Origin: JANNFX01 sp031380225 | GTDB taxonomy: Bacteria > Pseudomonadota > Alphaproteobacteria > Rhizobiales > Hyphomicrobiaceae | Direction: 5' to 3' | Length of the DNA: 33,058 nucleotides | NCBI GenBank assembly: GCA_031380225.1 | Contig: JANNFX010000025.1 | Location: forward strand, 1-33,058 | Part shown: positions 9,954 to 18,842 of the stretch, one piece after another | Position numbering within the stretch: position 1 is the first letter of the stretch | Layout of the letters: every line of letters begins with the position of its first letter | The notes under the pieces: generated by a model | Seen by the model: only the letters and a program-made list of their open reading frames with translations | What the model was told of the DNA's origin: nothing | Databases searched by the model: none | Made by a program: the position numbers and the translations under genes

Positions 9954-10671
9954 CTATGCAGAAAGCCTTGAAAATTCAGGGAACCAGCGCTCCAAGCCGC
10001 GTCCTGCATAGGCTTTGAGATTGTCGTGTTTGGTGGCGGCAGCGAGAAGTGGCGTATCGAATTCCGGGCACAGGCAGCCCGCCACAGTTGACCACACGGC
10101 CGCGTCGGCACCGCAAGGCTCGGTTCCCATCAGCCAGGGCTTGTCGCCCAAATGATCAGAAATCGCATTCAAGTCGGCGGCGGCCAGCTTCCAGATCTCA
10201 TCGGCCGTATGCCGGCCCATCCCGTGGCCAACAATGTTGGCACGAGCCTTCTTTTTGATGATGGGAATCAAGACCGGGCGCAACAATGGCGGCATATCTT
10301 CAAAGATGACCTTAGAGACTTTGACGAAATTGGCCGGCTCCGTCCATCGCGCGTACACGATGGCCCAATAAAGATGTTCGTCGGACATTTTTTCAAAAGC
10401 CCATGCGACGGCTTTTTCAGCCGCCGTCAGCCCGTCGTCGAAATCGATGCCGTATTTCTTTTCGAGGTGCCATCGAATGAAGGTTGAATCACCCAGCAAC
10501 TGGCCGGCGTCTTCGATGTAGGGAATCTTGCCTTTTGGCGCCTTGCGGAAGTCGGCCTTGGCTAGCGTATGCGGCAACCCTGACATTTTGAGCAGAATGC
10601 GGGCCTTTTGACACGAACGAACTCATTTCTGGCAGGCCGAAGGCAGGGAGGGAGCCATAGAGCGTGATCAT
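9954..10671 (-). pseudogene. Glutathione S-transferase-like gene with a one-base frameshift
   Basis: The 5' part begins at ATG 10671 (MITLYGSLPAFGLPEMSSFV) and has a thioredoxin-fold N-terminus. The 3' part lies in another frame and continues as MSGLPHTLAKADFRKAPKGK, IPYIEDAGQLLGDST and an all-helical C-terminal domain ending WFPEFSRLSA. The two join cleanly (SFVSKARILLKMSGLPH) if one A is removed from the A4 run at 10606-10609, giving 238 residues, a normal GST length. GSTs conjugate glutathione or bind small molecules; the substrate is unknown. This is a real frameshift or a read error in a short homopolymer. Without repair only the 3' part could be made, from the internal ATG 10586. Confidence 0.8.
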
Positions 10672-10680
10672 GGGTGACCT

Positions 10681-10881
10681 GTAGGTTGGGTTAGCGGCGG
10701 CCCGTGTTGTCCCAATGATGTTCTGCATCGGTCCGCCGCGTAACCCAACACTTTCTCGGGGCTTGAGCAACTCTGTGGAAGTGTTGGGTTATCCCGCACG
10801 GGGACTCCCAAGTGGTCGCGCGGCGGTACCGAGTGTCATAGCGAATTTTCGAAAGCGCGGCCGCCGCTAACCCAACCTACG
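10681..10881. repeat. Four-arm palindromic repeat, copy 2, with extra repeat inside
   Basis: The outer arms GTAGGTTGGGTTAGCGG (10681-) and CCGCTAACCCAACCTACGG (to 10881) match the element at 7944-8046. The inner arms TAACCCAACAC and GTGTTGGGTTA (about 10741-10751 and 10780-10790) do too. It is about twice as long because of extra sequence in two places. The second insert contains GGGACTCCCAAGTGGTCGCG (10801-10820), the reverse complement of a core found at 13061-13080 and, with differences, at 22016-22037. The element fills most of the gap between the GST-like pseudogene and dnaB. Confidence 0.7.
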
Positions 10882-11006
10882 GCGAAGCACATGCCGATTC
10901 GCACACCGCAAACGAATTCTGGCCCGGCTGTGCATAACGAGGATGACTTAGCCTTGACGCGGCTGCGGGCCGCCCGCGAGGCCCGAATCTCTCTAAGCCT
11001 CGACCC

Positions 11007-12539
11007 ATGGCACAAACTGCAAATCTCCCGGCCGCATTCCTCCCGGCCGATCAACTCCGCAACGCGGCTTCGTCGACCGAGGCGATGACGTTCCGGCAGG
11101 TCCCGCACAACATTGAAGCCGAGCAGGCGTTGCTTGGCGCAATGCTGATCAATAACGAGGCACTCGACCGGGTGTCGATGTTCCTTGAAGCTCAGCATTT
11201 CTACGATCCGTTGCATCAGCAGATCTTCGAGACCGCGTCCAAGCTCATCCAAGCTGGCAAGCAGGCGACGCCGGTGACGCTCAAGACATTTTTCGAGACG
11301 GCAGAGCCGATCGAAGGCGGCTTGACGGTCTGGCAGTATCTCGGCCGCCTAGCTGCGGGTGCGACCACGATTATCAACGCCTATGATTATGGCCGCACCG
11401 TCTATGATCTCGCCGTCAGACGCCAACTCATTGTCGTCGGTGAAGATCTGGTCAACGTCGCCTATGACAGCGCTGTCGACAATTCACCCGAAGAGCAAAT
11501 CCAGACTGCCGAAAGCCGGCTTTATGACTTGGCCGAGCGCGGCAAGTACGGCCAGGGTTTCCAAAGCTTCGGACAAGCACTGACGTCGGCGATCGATCTC
11601 GCCAACAATGCCTATCAACGCGCCGGACATTTGTCCGGTTTGGCGACCGGTCTCACAGATCTCGACAGCAAGATGGGCGGATTGCAATCGTCCGACTTGA
11701 TCATCCTCGCCGGCCGTCCATCGATGGGCAAGACTGCACTAGTGACCAACATCGCCTATAACGTCGCCAAGAATTTCAAGAGTGAACGCCAGCCCGACGG
11801 CTCCGACAAGGCCGTCGATGGCGGCATGGTCGGTTTCTTTTCGCTTGAAATGTCGGCCGAACAGTTAGCGACACGTATTTTGTCGGAACAGTCCGAGATT
11901 GGATCGGAAAAAATCCGCCGCGGCATGATCTCGGAAGACGAATTCCGCAAGCTGGTTGGCGTCAGCCAGGAAATGAGCCGCATTCCGCTCTATATCGACC
12001 AGACCGGTGGCATCACCATCGCCCAGCTCTCAGCCCGTGCTCGCAAACTGAAGCGCCAGAAGGGCCTCGGTTTGTTGATCGTCGACTACTTGCAGCTGTT
12101 GGCTGGGTCTGGAAAATCCAGTCAGGCGAACCGCGTCCAGGAAATTACTGAAATTACGACCGGCTTGAAAGCGCTGGCCAAGGAATTAGCCGTGCCGATT
12201 ATTGCGCTGTCGCAGCTGTCGCGTGCCGTTGAACAGCGCGAGGACAAACGTCCGCAGCTTTCAGACTTACGTGAATCAGGCTCGATCGAGCAAGACGCCG
12301 ACGTCGTCATGTTTGTCTACCGCGAGGAATACTACGTCGAGCGTCTGAAGCCTTCGGAAGGCACGCCAGAATTTGCCGAGTGGCAAACAAAGATGATGGC
12401 AGTGTCGGGCAAAGCCGAAGTCATCATCGGCAAGCAGCGTCATGGTCCGGTCGGATCGGTGCCGCTGGCGTTTGAAGCTCAGTTCACACGCTTCAGCAAT
12501 CTAGCGCGCGACCAGTGGATGCCGGAACGATTGGAGTAA
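11007..12539 (+). CDS. dnaB: Replicative DNA helicase DnaB
   Basis: DnaB is the hexameric helicase that unwinds DNA at the replication fork. The 510-residue protein has the N-terminal domain (PHNIEAEQALLGAML), a linker helix, and the RecA-like ATPase domain. That domain shows Walker A GRPSMGKTAL near residue 240, FSLEMSAEQLATR, the Walker B region LLIVDYLQLL, and SQLSRAVEQREDKRPQLSDL with the arginine-finger loop. The ATG at 11007 has no strong Shine-Dalgarno. ATG 11085 (MTFRQVPHN) is a possible later start, since the first 26 residues are poorly conserved. No intein or insertion is visible. Confidence 0.96.
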   Translation: MAQTANLPAAFLPADQLRNAASSTEAMTFRQVPHNIEAEQALLGAMLINNEALDRVSMFLEAQHFYDPLHQQIFETASKLIQAGKQATPVTLKTFFETAEPIEGGLTVWQYLGRLAAGATTIINAYDYGRTVYDLAVRRQLIVVGEDLVNVAYDSAVDNSPEEQIQTAESRLYDLAERGKYGQGFQSFGQALTSAIDLANNAYQRAGHLSGLATGLTDLDSKMGGLQSSDLIILAGRPSMGKTALVTNIAYNVAKNFKSERQPDGSDKAVDGGMVGFFSLEMSAEQLATRILSEQSEIGSEKIRRGMISEDEFRKLVGVSQEMSRIPLYIDQTGGITIAQLSARARKLKRQKGLGLLIVDYLQLLAGSGKSSQANRVQEITEITTGLKALAKELAVPIIALSQLSRAVEQREDKRPQLSDLRESGSIEQDADVVMFVYREEYYVERLKPSEGTPEFAEWQTKMMAVSGKAEVIIGKQRHGPVGSVPLAFEAQFTRFSNLARDQWMPERLE

Positions 12540-12555
12540 GGGTGGACGCGCGCGT

Positions 12556-13251
12556 TTAAGCGCTTTGGTCTTTGCCGAGCGCTTTGGAGAGCGCAGCTTC
12601 TTCTTTTGCCGTCAGCTTAGCGGCTGCCGGCGTTCGATCCTGCTGTTGCGCGCGATACGACGATAAGACCGTCCACAGGGCTGCGCTGAAAATCAACAAT
12701 GGCATCAGCCACAGCAACAGCGTCGAGCGGCGCAGCGGTGGTTTCAGCAAAACGAAATCGCCAAAGCGCGAGACGACGAATTGAATGACGGCTTCGTCGC
12801 TGTCACCGGCCGTCAAGCGTTCGCGGACCAAGAGCCGGAGATCGCGGGCCAGCGGCGCATCTGAATCATCAATCGATTGATTCTGGCAAACAAGGCATCG
12901 GAGGCCGTGCGATAACGACCGCGCGCGCGCCTCCAGCGTTGCATCCTTCAAAATCTCGTCCGGCTGCACCGCGAGGGCTGGAGTGGCAATCACCATCGCA
13001 ACAGTCAGCACAACAACAGAAATAGCCCGAGCCCTCAGCCCCCCACAGCCGTCATCCCGGCGCGACCACTTGGGAGTCCCCTTGCGGGAAAGGCCGGGAC
13101 CCGGCGTGCCACCGAAGGGGTTCGATGCTAAACACAACCACCTGCCCAATGCTGATCGCACGCGTGACACCAGGCTCTGGACACTGGATGCTTGCCGGAT
13201 CCCCGCCTGCGCGAGAATGACGTCTCTGGTTGGATGTGCATGCGTGGTCAT
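12556..13251 (-). CDS. ccmH: Cytochrome c maturation protein CcmH with repeat-derived N-terminal extension
   Basis: CcmH is a membrane thiol-oxidoreductase that reduces the apocytochrome CXXCH cysteines for heme attachment. The core is clear: signal region ISVVVLTVAMVIATPALA, mature start VQPDEILKD, redox motif LRCLVCQNQSIDDSDAPLAR, and a C-terminal membrane helix (STLLLWLMPLLIFSAALW). The frame, however, runs another 70 codons upstream to ATG 13251, ten bases after the ccmF stop with GGAG before it. Those codons are a translated intergenic repeat. Other possible starts are GTG 13011 and ATG 12996, which shorten the signal peptide. The true start is therefore uncertain, and the family normally has about 150 residues. 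Confidence 0.85.
   Translation of the reverse strand: MTTHAHPTRDVILAQAGIRQASSVQSLVSRVRSALGRWLCLASNPFGGTPGPGLSRKGTPKWSRRDDGCGGLRARAISVVVLTVAMVIATPALAVQPDEILKDATLEARARSLSHGLRCLVCQNQSIDDSDAPLARDLRLLVRERLTAGDSDEAVIQFVVSRFGDFVLLKPPLRRSTLLLWLMPLLIFSAALWTVLSSYRAQQQDRTPAAAKLTAKEEAALSKALGKDQSA
13050..13095. repeat. Palindromic repeat inside the ccmH reading frame
   Basis: The sequence GTCATCCCGGCGCGACCACT...GGCCGGGACCC belongs to the TCATCCCGG...CCGGGACC repeat family seen at 283-432. Its centre (13061-13080) is shared with 10801-10820 (inverted) and with 22016-22037. It lies between the ccmF stop and the CcmH signal peptide, in frame with CcmH. Further repeat-like sequence extends to about 13220 (ending near CCCCGCCTGCGCGAGAATGA). 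Confidence 0.7.
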
Positions 13252-13260
13252 GCGGCTCGA

Positions 13261-15243
13261 TCACTCCGCCGGAACAGAAATGGCGCGATTGCGCGAGCGT
13301 TGGGGTGCGCCGACACGCAAGCGCCGGTCTGACAACGACAGCCCGCCACCAATGAACATGATCAGTGCGCCAATCCAGATGAAGCGCACAAGGGGATTGA
13401 AATAGAGCCGCACCGCATAGCCACCGTCGGGCTGTGGATCGCCGAGCACCGCGTATAAGTCACCGCTCCAGGCGTTATAGATGCCGGCTTCAGTCGTTGG
13501 CTGAGGCGGCGCATCGTAAAGCCGCTTAGCAGGATGGAGCGTCGTTAGGGCTTTGCCATCCACCATGAGGTCGAACGTACCGTACTGCTCCTGATAGTTC
13601 GGACCCTTCTGAGGCTCGACGCCTTTGAACGTAAGCTGGAAGCCAGCCACATCAATTATGGCGCCCGGCTTCATCACGACGATGCGCTCGGTCTGATAAA
13701 CACTGGTTGCAACAATTCCAGACACCATCAAGCCGATGCCAAAGTGCGCCAAGGTGGTGCCATAGGACGAGCGCGGCATGTTACGCAACCGCCGCATCAC
13801 TTCTTCGCGCGGTGCTGTGCCAAGTTTTGCGCGCAACAGCGGCTCCGAGATCGCGCCGCCCATAATCCAAACTGCCAGTGCCAACCCGAACGGCGCCAGC
13901 CACGGGCCGCGTTCTGTGATCGCAAATGCAATAACAAGCGCGACGAACGCTAACGCCGCAGCAACGAACAAGCGTTGCCCGGCAGCCAGCAGATCGCCAC
14001 GCTTCCAAGCCAACAGTGGCCCAATCGGCATCGCGAATAACAGCGGCAGCATCAACGGCCCGAAGGTCATGTTGAAGTAGGGTGCACCGACCGAAATCTT
14101 TTCGGCTGTTAGAGTTTCATGCATCAGTGGATAGAGCGTACCGAATAGAACCGTCGCTGCAGCGACCGTCAGCAGGATGTTGTTCAACACCAGCGCACCT
14201 TCGCGCGAGATCGGCTCGAATAATCCGCCCTTGCGCAGATCACCTGAACGGGCCGCAAACAATGCCAGCCCGCCACCAGTAAACAGAGCCATGATCGCGA
14301 GCACGAATATCCCTCGTTGCGGATCAACGGCGAACGCATGCACTGACGAGAGTATGCCAGAGCGAACCAGGAACGTGCCGAGCAGGCTGAGTGAGAATGC
14401 GAGGATCGCAAGCAAAACCGTCCACACCCGCAGCGCCTCGCGCTTTTCCATGACAAGCGCCGAATGCAACAAAGCGGTGCCTGCGAGCCATGGCATGAAC
14501 GACGCGTTCTCGACCGGGTCCCAGAACCACCAGCCGCCCCAGCCCAATTCGTAATAAGCCCACCACGATCCCATGGCGATGCCGAGCGTCAGGCACATCC
14601 AGGCCAACAGCGTCCACGGTCTGACCCAGCGCGCCCAGGCAGCATCGATGCGGCCCTCGATCAGGGCGGCGATGGCAAACGAAAACGCCATCGAGAACCC
14701 AACATAACCCATGTAGAGAAACGGCGGATGGAACGCGAGGGCTGGATCTTGCAGAATAGGATTGAGACCTTGGCCGTCAAAGGGCGCCGGTGAAAGCCGG
14801 GTAAAAGGGTTCGACGTCAGCAAAATAAATGTCATGAACGCGACGCCAATCGACGCTTGAACGGCGAGCACATTGGCCTTGAGCGTGCGCGGCAAATTTT
14901 GTCCGAATGCGGCAACGGCGGCGCCGAAAATTGCCAGGATCAGAACCCACAACACCATCGATCCTTCGTGGTTTCCCCACACGCCGGAGATGCGATACAG
15001 GAGCGGCTTGGTTGAGTGCGAATTCTCATAAACATTGGCGACCGAGAAGTCAGACGTGACATGGGCGTGCATGAGCGCCAGGAACGCAGCGATCACAAGA
15101 CCCAATTGCGTGAGAGCAGCCGGCTCCGCTACCGCCATCAAGCGGCGGTCGCCAACACGCGCGCCCCAAAACGGCAGCACCATTTGCGCGATGGCGACCA
15201 TCAGCGCGAGAATGAGTGCAAAATGTCCAAGCTCGATGATCAT
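13261..15243 (-). CDS. ccmF: Cytochrome c heme lyase subunit CcmF
   Basis: CcmF is the large polytopic inner-membrane protein that takes heme from CcmE and, with CcmH and CcmI, attaches it to apocytochrome c. The 660-residue protein begins MIIELGHFALILAL. It has the tryptophan-rich WWD heme motif GWGGWWFWDPVENASFMPW (near residue 240). Many membrane helices follow, with periplasmic histidines (for example TLYPLMHET). ATG 15243 is the family start. The frame stays open to 15321 only because upstream repeat sequence lacks a stop. The usual short ccmE-ccmF junction is broken by an inserted S23-type gene, so ccmF may now depend on a longer untranslated gap. Confidence 0.96.
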   Translation of the reverse strand: MIIELGHFALILALMVAIAQMVLPFWGARVGDRRLMAVAEPAALTQLGLVIAAFLALMHAHVTSDFSVANVYENSHSTKPLLYRISGVWGNHEGSMVLWVLILAIFGAAVAAFGQNLPRTLKANVLAVQASIGVAFMTFILLTSNPFTRLSPAPFDGQGLNPILQDPALAFHPPFLYMGYVGFSMAFSFAIAALIEGRIDAAWARWVRPWTLLAWMCLTLGIAMGSWWAYYELGWGGWWFWDPVENASFMPWLAGTALLHSALVMEKREALRVWTVLLAILAFSLSLLGTFLVRSGILSSVHAFAVDPQRGIFVLAIMALFTGGGLALFAARSGDLRKGGLFEPISREGALVLNNILLTVAAATVLFGTLYPLMHETLTAEKISVGAPYFNMTFGPLMLPLLFAMPIGPLLAWKRGDLLAAGQRLFVAAALAFVALVIAFAITERGPWLAPFGLALAVWIMGGAISEPLLRAKLGTAPREEVMRRLRNMPRSSYGTTLAHFGIGLMVSGIVATSVYQTERIVVMKPGAIIDVAGFQLTFKGVEPQKGPNYQEQYGTFDLMVDGKALTTLHPAKRLYDAPPQPTTEAGIYNAWSGDLYAVLGDPQPDGGYAVRLYFNPLVRFIWIGALIMFIGGGLSLSDRRLRVGAPQRSRNRAISVPAE

Positions 15244-15274
15244 GATGGTCCGCAATCGCTTGTGGGGCAGAAGT

Positions 15275-15295
15275 GGAAGTAGGCAGTAGGCAGTT
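15275..15295. repeat. GGCAGTA heptamer array, left of the S23-type gene
   Basis: There are three tandem 7-mers: GGAAGTA, GGCAGTA, GGCAGTT. They are oriented opposite to the four TACTGCC units at 15692-15719, so the two arrays form inverted flanks around the S23-type gene. The array lies between the ccmF start and the 3' end of that gene. Confidence 0.8.
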
Positions 15296-15301
15296 GCGGC
15301 A

Positions 15302-15679
15302 TTAGGCCGAGTTGTTTTCAAGTGACCTGATTAAGCTACGAAGCATTTTTCCAACACTTTCTGAATTTTCTAATAGCGGTGCGACGAACGATTGGTCGAG
15401 AAGTGAAACGCGTGCACCCAAAAGCAAGTGTGTCTCCAATTCTTTCAGTGACCCCTGGGCGATCTTTAAATGCTGAATGTAGTTTCCGCGATTGTCCCGG
15501 CCGTATCCTTCGGCGATATTGGCTGCGACGGAAGCACCTGACCGGCGAATTTGGGACGACAAACCATACATCTCTTCTCGCGGCAGCTTGAGAGTTAGCC
15601 GGTAGCAGGCTTCGGCGAGGTTCATCGATTCTTGCCATACGACTAAGTCCTGATAGGACTGGATAGGCGGGTTTGCCAA
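15302..15679 (-). CDS. Four-helix-bundle protein, S23 / rRNA-intervening-sequence family
   Basis: The 125-residue product has the signature of the S23 family (also related to the Avd accessory protein of diversity-generating retroelements): SYQDLVVWQESMNLAEACY, then MYGLSSQIRRSGASVAANIAEG, then YIQHLKIAQGSLKELETHL. These proteins form homopentameric four-helix bundles; their cellular role is unclear, though some bind nucleic acid. It starts at TTG 15679 with GGGAGG five bases upstream; no in-frame ATG gives the full N-terminus. It lies in the same orientation as the ccm genes, between ccmE and ccmF, with inverted 7-bp arrays on both sides. No reverse transcriptase or rRNA gene is nearby, so neither classical context applies. 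Confidence 0.9.
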   Translation of the reverse strand: MANPPIQSYQDLVVWQESMNLAEACYRLTLKLPREEMYGLSSQIRRSGASVAANIAEGYGRDNRGNYIQHLKIAQGSLKELETHLLLGARVSLLDQSFVAPLLENSESVGKMLRSLIRSLENNSA

Positions 15680-15689
15680 AACGTCCTCC

Positions 15690-16148
<459 letters not shown>

Positions 16149-16164
<16 letters not shown>

Positions 16165-16280
16165 AGGTTGGCACCCCGACTTGGGGTCAGACCCCTTGCA
16201 TTGGCCAAAGCGATTGGGTTGTGCCGGCTCGGGCAAGGGGTCTGACCCCACCACATTGAGCCACTTTGCTTTCGCGTCAT
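16149..16280. mobile_element. Small palindromic element flanked by a 16-bp direct repeat
   Basis: The 16 bases TTTGCTTTCGCGTCAT occur at both 16149-16164 and 16265-16280. On the minus strand both copies read ATGACGCGAAAGCAAA, the ccmE start. Between them is a 100-bp segment with inverted 18-bp arms (16182-16199 and 16233-16250), each containing the palindrome GGGGTCAGACCCC or GGGGTCTGACCCC. This looks like a miniature inverted-repeat insertion that duplicated its target. It has no coding capacity for a transposase. Confidence 0.75.
16161..16280 (-). CDS. Insertion-created 39-residue leader peptide upstream of ccmE
   Basis: The upstream copy of the duplicated ccmE start (ATG 16280) keeps what looks like the native ribosome-binding site (AAGGA about eight bases before, just after the ccmI stop). 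It opens with MTRKQ as CcmE does, then reads through the inserted element for 39 codons (to ...SRGANL). It stops at TGA 16161-16163, which overlaps the second ATG as ATGA. Translation of ccmE may thus depend on termination-reinitiation after this leader. The peptide itself probably has no function. Whether it is translated is inference from the signals. Confidence 0.5.
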
Positions 16281-16290
16281 CGTCCGTTCC

Positions 16291-17496
16291 TTATTGCAAT
16301 CCCAACGAAGAGGCGAGGCTATTGATCTCGGTGAGCGCTTTCGCATCGGCCGAAAATTGCGTGCGCGCCATTTGCAGAGCGTTCACTGCATCATCTTTGC
16401 GGCCTAACACTTGATATGAGCGGATCAATCTCTGCCAGCCGCCCAAGTCATCGCCATTCTCTTTCAACCGCGCCGCGAGTTTTTCAACCATACCCGCAAT
16501 CATCTTTTGTTGCTCTGCTGGTGGCAGCGCAGAGATAGCTTCAGGGCCACTCGGGTCTGGAGCTGTTACGGCTGGTGCGGGCAAATTGGATGACGGCGCG
16601 GCCGGAGCTGATGACGGCGCGACCAGAGTACCGGGGTTCACCGGTCCCAAACGTTGGAGCTTGGTGATTTGTTGCTGGACCGGTTCCCGCCACGGCGCAT
16701 CGGCGGGCGCTGATGCGAGAAGTTTTTCATAATCAACAATGGCACCATTGATATCGCCGCCCTGCTCCTTGCTGAGCGCAAGCCAGATTTTAGGTTCAAC
16801 ACGCGCCGGTTCAAGAGTGATAATTCGTTCGGCCGCTTTCTTGACCGCGTCGCTGACAATGCCCTTATTGCTCAGCATGTCGGCTTCGGCAAACCCCATG
16901 AGGCGTTGCGGTGTCTCACCATTGAGACGAATAGATTGAGAAAAAGCGTAAGCAGCCGGATCGTAACGCTTCATACGCAGATAAATCGGCGCGATCACTT
17001 CCCAGCCGCGGCCGTCATTCGGCGTGGTTTTCAATTGCGCTTCGACTCTAGAAATCAAATCGGTGATTTGCGCGTCCTCGGCCGGAGGCGGCGTGCGTGT
17101 TGCGATCGGCTGCGACGGTAAATTCGGCGACCCAAGCCAAACATAAAGCGCCATGGCAGCGACCGGAACGATCAACAGCCCACGCTCGAATAAGCTGGCT
17201 GATTTTGGTTCAGCGGATACCGGTTCCTTTGCGGCATCGTGAGTGGCCGAGCCAGCTTGTTGCAACAGTCGCCGGGCTATTTCCGTCCGCGCGGCGTCAG
17301 CTTCGTCAGGGCCAATCAAACCGCGATCGCGGTCAACTTCAATTTCTGCGAGTTGATCTTTATAGACAGCGATGCCGGCCGCATGATCGGCAGCGCCAAG
17401 CCAATCATCTGACGAGCTATTGCGCGCCCGTGTCAACGGCTGCGACAGAACAAAGACGACGGCCGCCGCCAGCACTGCCAACACAATCCAAAGCAT
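16291..17496 (-). CDS. ccmI: Cytochrome c biogenesis protein CcmI (CycH)
   Basis: CcmI is the apocytochrome c chaperone that delivers substrates to CcmF/CcmH. The 401-residue protein begins with a membrane helix (MLWIVLAVLAAAVVFVLSQP). A cytoplasmic loop follows with the family text VYKDQLAEIEVDRDRGLIGPDEADAAR, in two parts VYKDQLAEIEVDRDRG and LIGPDEADAAR. A second membrane helix (LLIVPVAAMALYVWLG) precedes a long periplasmic TPR region (DGRGWEVIAPIYLRMKRYD, DPAAYAFSQSIRLNGETPQ). It is the first gene of the ccmI-E-F-H operon; ccmE follows after ten bases plus the inserted leader. It looks intact. Confidence 0.95.
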   Translation of the reverse strand: MLWIVLAVLAAAVVFVLSQPLTRARNSSSDDWLGAADHAAGIAVYKDQLAEIEVDRDRGLIGPDEADAARTEIARRLLQQAGSATHDAAKEPVSAEPKSASLFERGLLIVPVAAMALYVWLGSPNLPSQPIATRTPPPAEDAQITDLISRVEAQLKTTPNDGRGWEVIAPIYLRMKRYDPAAYAFSQSIRLNGETPQRLMGFAEADMLSNKGIVSDAVKKAAERIITLEPARVEPKIWLALSKEQGGDINGAIVDYEKLLASAPADAPWREPVQQQITKLQRLGPVNPGTLVAPSSAPAAPSSNLPAPAVTAPDPSGPEAISALPPAEQQKMIAGMVEKLAARLKENGDDLGGWQRLIRSYQVLGRKDDAVNALQMARTQFSADAKALTEINSLASSLGLQ

Positions 17497-17639
17497 AGCC
17501 GCCCATAACCCTTTCGGCCTTTAGTTTACGCGCCAATTCGGCCCGAAATTGGATTATGGCTCCCCAGCCGGTGTGACAAGCCTCGCCTCTGTCGCGGGTT
17601 CGAGACTAAAGTCGAGTTCCAAACAGATGATTTCGACTA

Positions 17640-17935
17640 GCTCTTCCCCCTCCCCGCTAGTGTTGCGTTCCAAACGGATGATTCCGGAGTGGGTGGTTTA
17701 CTTTGGCATGCAGGCTTCCCCCTCCCCAGAGGGGAGGGGCTGGGGTGGGGAGAAGAGACAACCGGAATCCAGCAGTTTTGCTTGATCATCGAGCCATTCT
17801 TCAGCATCACGCATTACGCTTCTCCCCGCCCCTAACCCCTCCCCGCTGGGGAGGGGGATTCATTTGCGATTGAGTTGGGAACCAATCGTTAGTGTCAGAA
17901 CACTAGGGAGGGGGATTCAGTTTTGTGGGAAGAGA
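17640..17935. repeat. C/G-tract palindromic repeats between ccmI and a small gene
   Basis: The 500-base gap 17497-17998 has no supportable gene. It holds several pieces of a CCCCTCCCC...GGGGAGGGGG palindrome: about 17645-17658, 17714-17752, 17820-17861 and a remnant at 17904-17914. The best hairpin is CCCCTCCCCGCTGGGGAGGG near 17840. A second direct repeat, GTTCCAAAC.GATGATT, occurs at about 17618-17634 and 17668-17684. The pieces look like several rounds of REP-type insertion and decay. Confidence 0.6.
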
Positions 17936-17998
17936 CTGGTGCCAATTTTCAAAGTTTCAAACTCTAGCGTCCTTCCGGCTCAAATTCAGGATCCATTT

Positions 17999-18247
17999 CT
18001 AATGCCGGATCGAGTCGAGGCTGAATTCACCTTGCTGGATGCGGGTTTCAAGCCCTTTGGCGAGCTTTAGGACGGCGTCTTCGCCAAACAGCGCGACAAG
18101 GTCGGTCAGCGCCGTAAACAGGGCAGCGTAGGCCATTTGTTCGGGCTTCACGCCGCTTTCGGCGCCCTGGTCCCAAGCCTCGAGGATGAGGTTCAGGGCC
18201 TGGACATTGCCAGTATCTTCGCCTTCATCTATGTCAAAAAAACTCAT
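17999..18247 (-). CDS. Small acidic protein of unknown function
   Basis: I do not recognise this 82-residue protein. It starts at ATG 18247 with GGGGG five bases upstream, which decides between this start and 18259. The product is acidic near the N-terminus (MSFFDIDEGEDTG). It is predicted mostly helical (ALNLILEAWDQGAE, MAYAALFTALTDLVALFGED), with no cysteines, signal peptide or membrane helix. It is soluble and probably cytoplasmic. The clear ribosome-binding site and ordinary composition support a real gene. Confidence 0.65.
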   Translation of the reverse strand: MSFFDIDEGEDTGNVQALNLILEAWDQGAESGVKPEQMAYAALFTALTDLVALFGEDAVLKLAKGLETRIQQGEFSLDSIRH

Positions 18248-18434
18248 CAATTCCCCCAAAACGCAGCACCCAATTTGACTGCCGCATGCAAGTCCCCACT
18301 TGCCAACGGCCGTCGATTTTCAGCTTCAAGCCACACCGCCTAGCACGGCAAAACCCGAAAAGATGCCGCAGCAACAATTAACGGTAAATCACCGTCACCG
18401 CCCGATCCCTGCGGAGGATTTCGGGTGGCGTCGA

Positions 18435-18842
18435 TCAAGGCGCGGATTTCGCCAGCCCATCAGCGAGTTGCGCGCCTTCTGTCAAAAACCGCGATATCGT
18501 TTCTTGCGCTGATGGCGTGCACGATAAATAGGTGCGGCTGTAACTGCGATAGCCCTGATTGAATTTGCGCGACAGCCGGGCTTTTCGAAGCGCCGACGTG
18601 CCCTCCGACGATACAAGCTCGGCCATCCGTTCCCGCCACAACTGCCCGTCATTGGCACTGCAGAGTTCACGCAGGTAATGCACAGCGCCCATCAATTCAG
18701 CCAGCCGCATCAGGCGCTCGTCATAGGGCTTTGCATCGCCCTCAGCCCAAACCGGAGTGGAAGGAATTGCCAAACTGACGGCAATAGCGGTCGCGACCAG
18801 CCAGGAGGACCCGATTTTGCGCATCGACCGAAGTGCCGTCAT
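18435..18842 (-). CDS. TIGR02301-family exported protein
   Basis: The family is, as I recall, limited to Hyphomicrobiales and has no known function. The protein begins with a signal peptide (MRKIGSSWLVATAIAVSLAI...VWA). The mature domain carries the family text PYDERLMRLAELMGAVHYLR, LCSANDGQLWRERM, and FNQGYRSYSRTYLSCTPSAQ with two conserved cysteines. ATG 18842 is chosen, with GGGA about 8 bases upstream. ATG 18824 also begins right at the signal peptide, and the frame is open to 18878. It is probably periplasmic. Confidence 0.85.
   Translation of the reverse strand: MTALRSMRKIGSSWLVATAIAVSLAIPSTPVWAEGDAKPYDERLMRLAELMGAVHYLRELCSANDGQLWRERMAELVSSEGTSALRKARLSRKFNQGYRSYSRTYLSCTPSAQETISRFLTEGAQLADGLAKSAP

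Noticed and set aside
15302..15679. Diversity-generating retroelement accessory gene (Avd)
   Set aside because: The protein family is related, but there is no reverse transcriptase, template repeat or variable repeat in the window.
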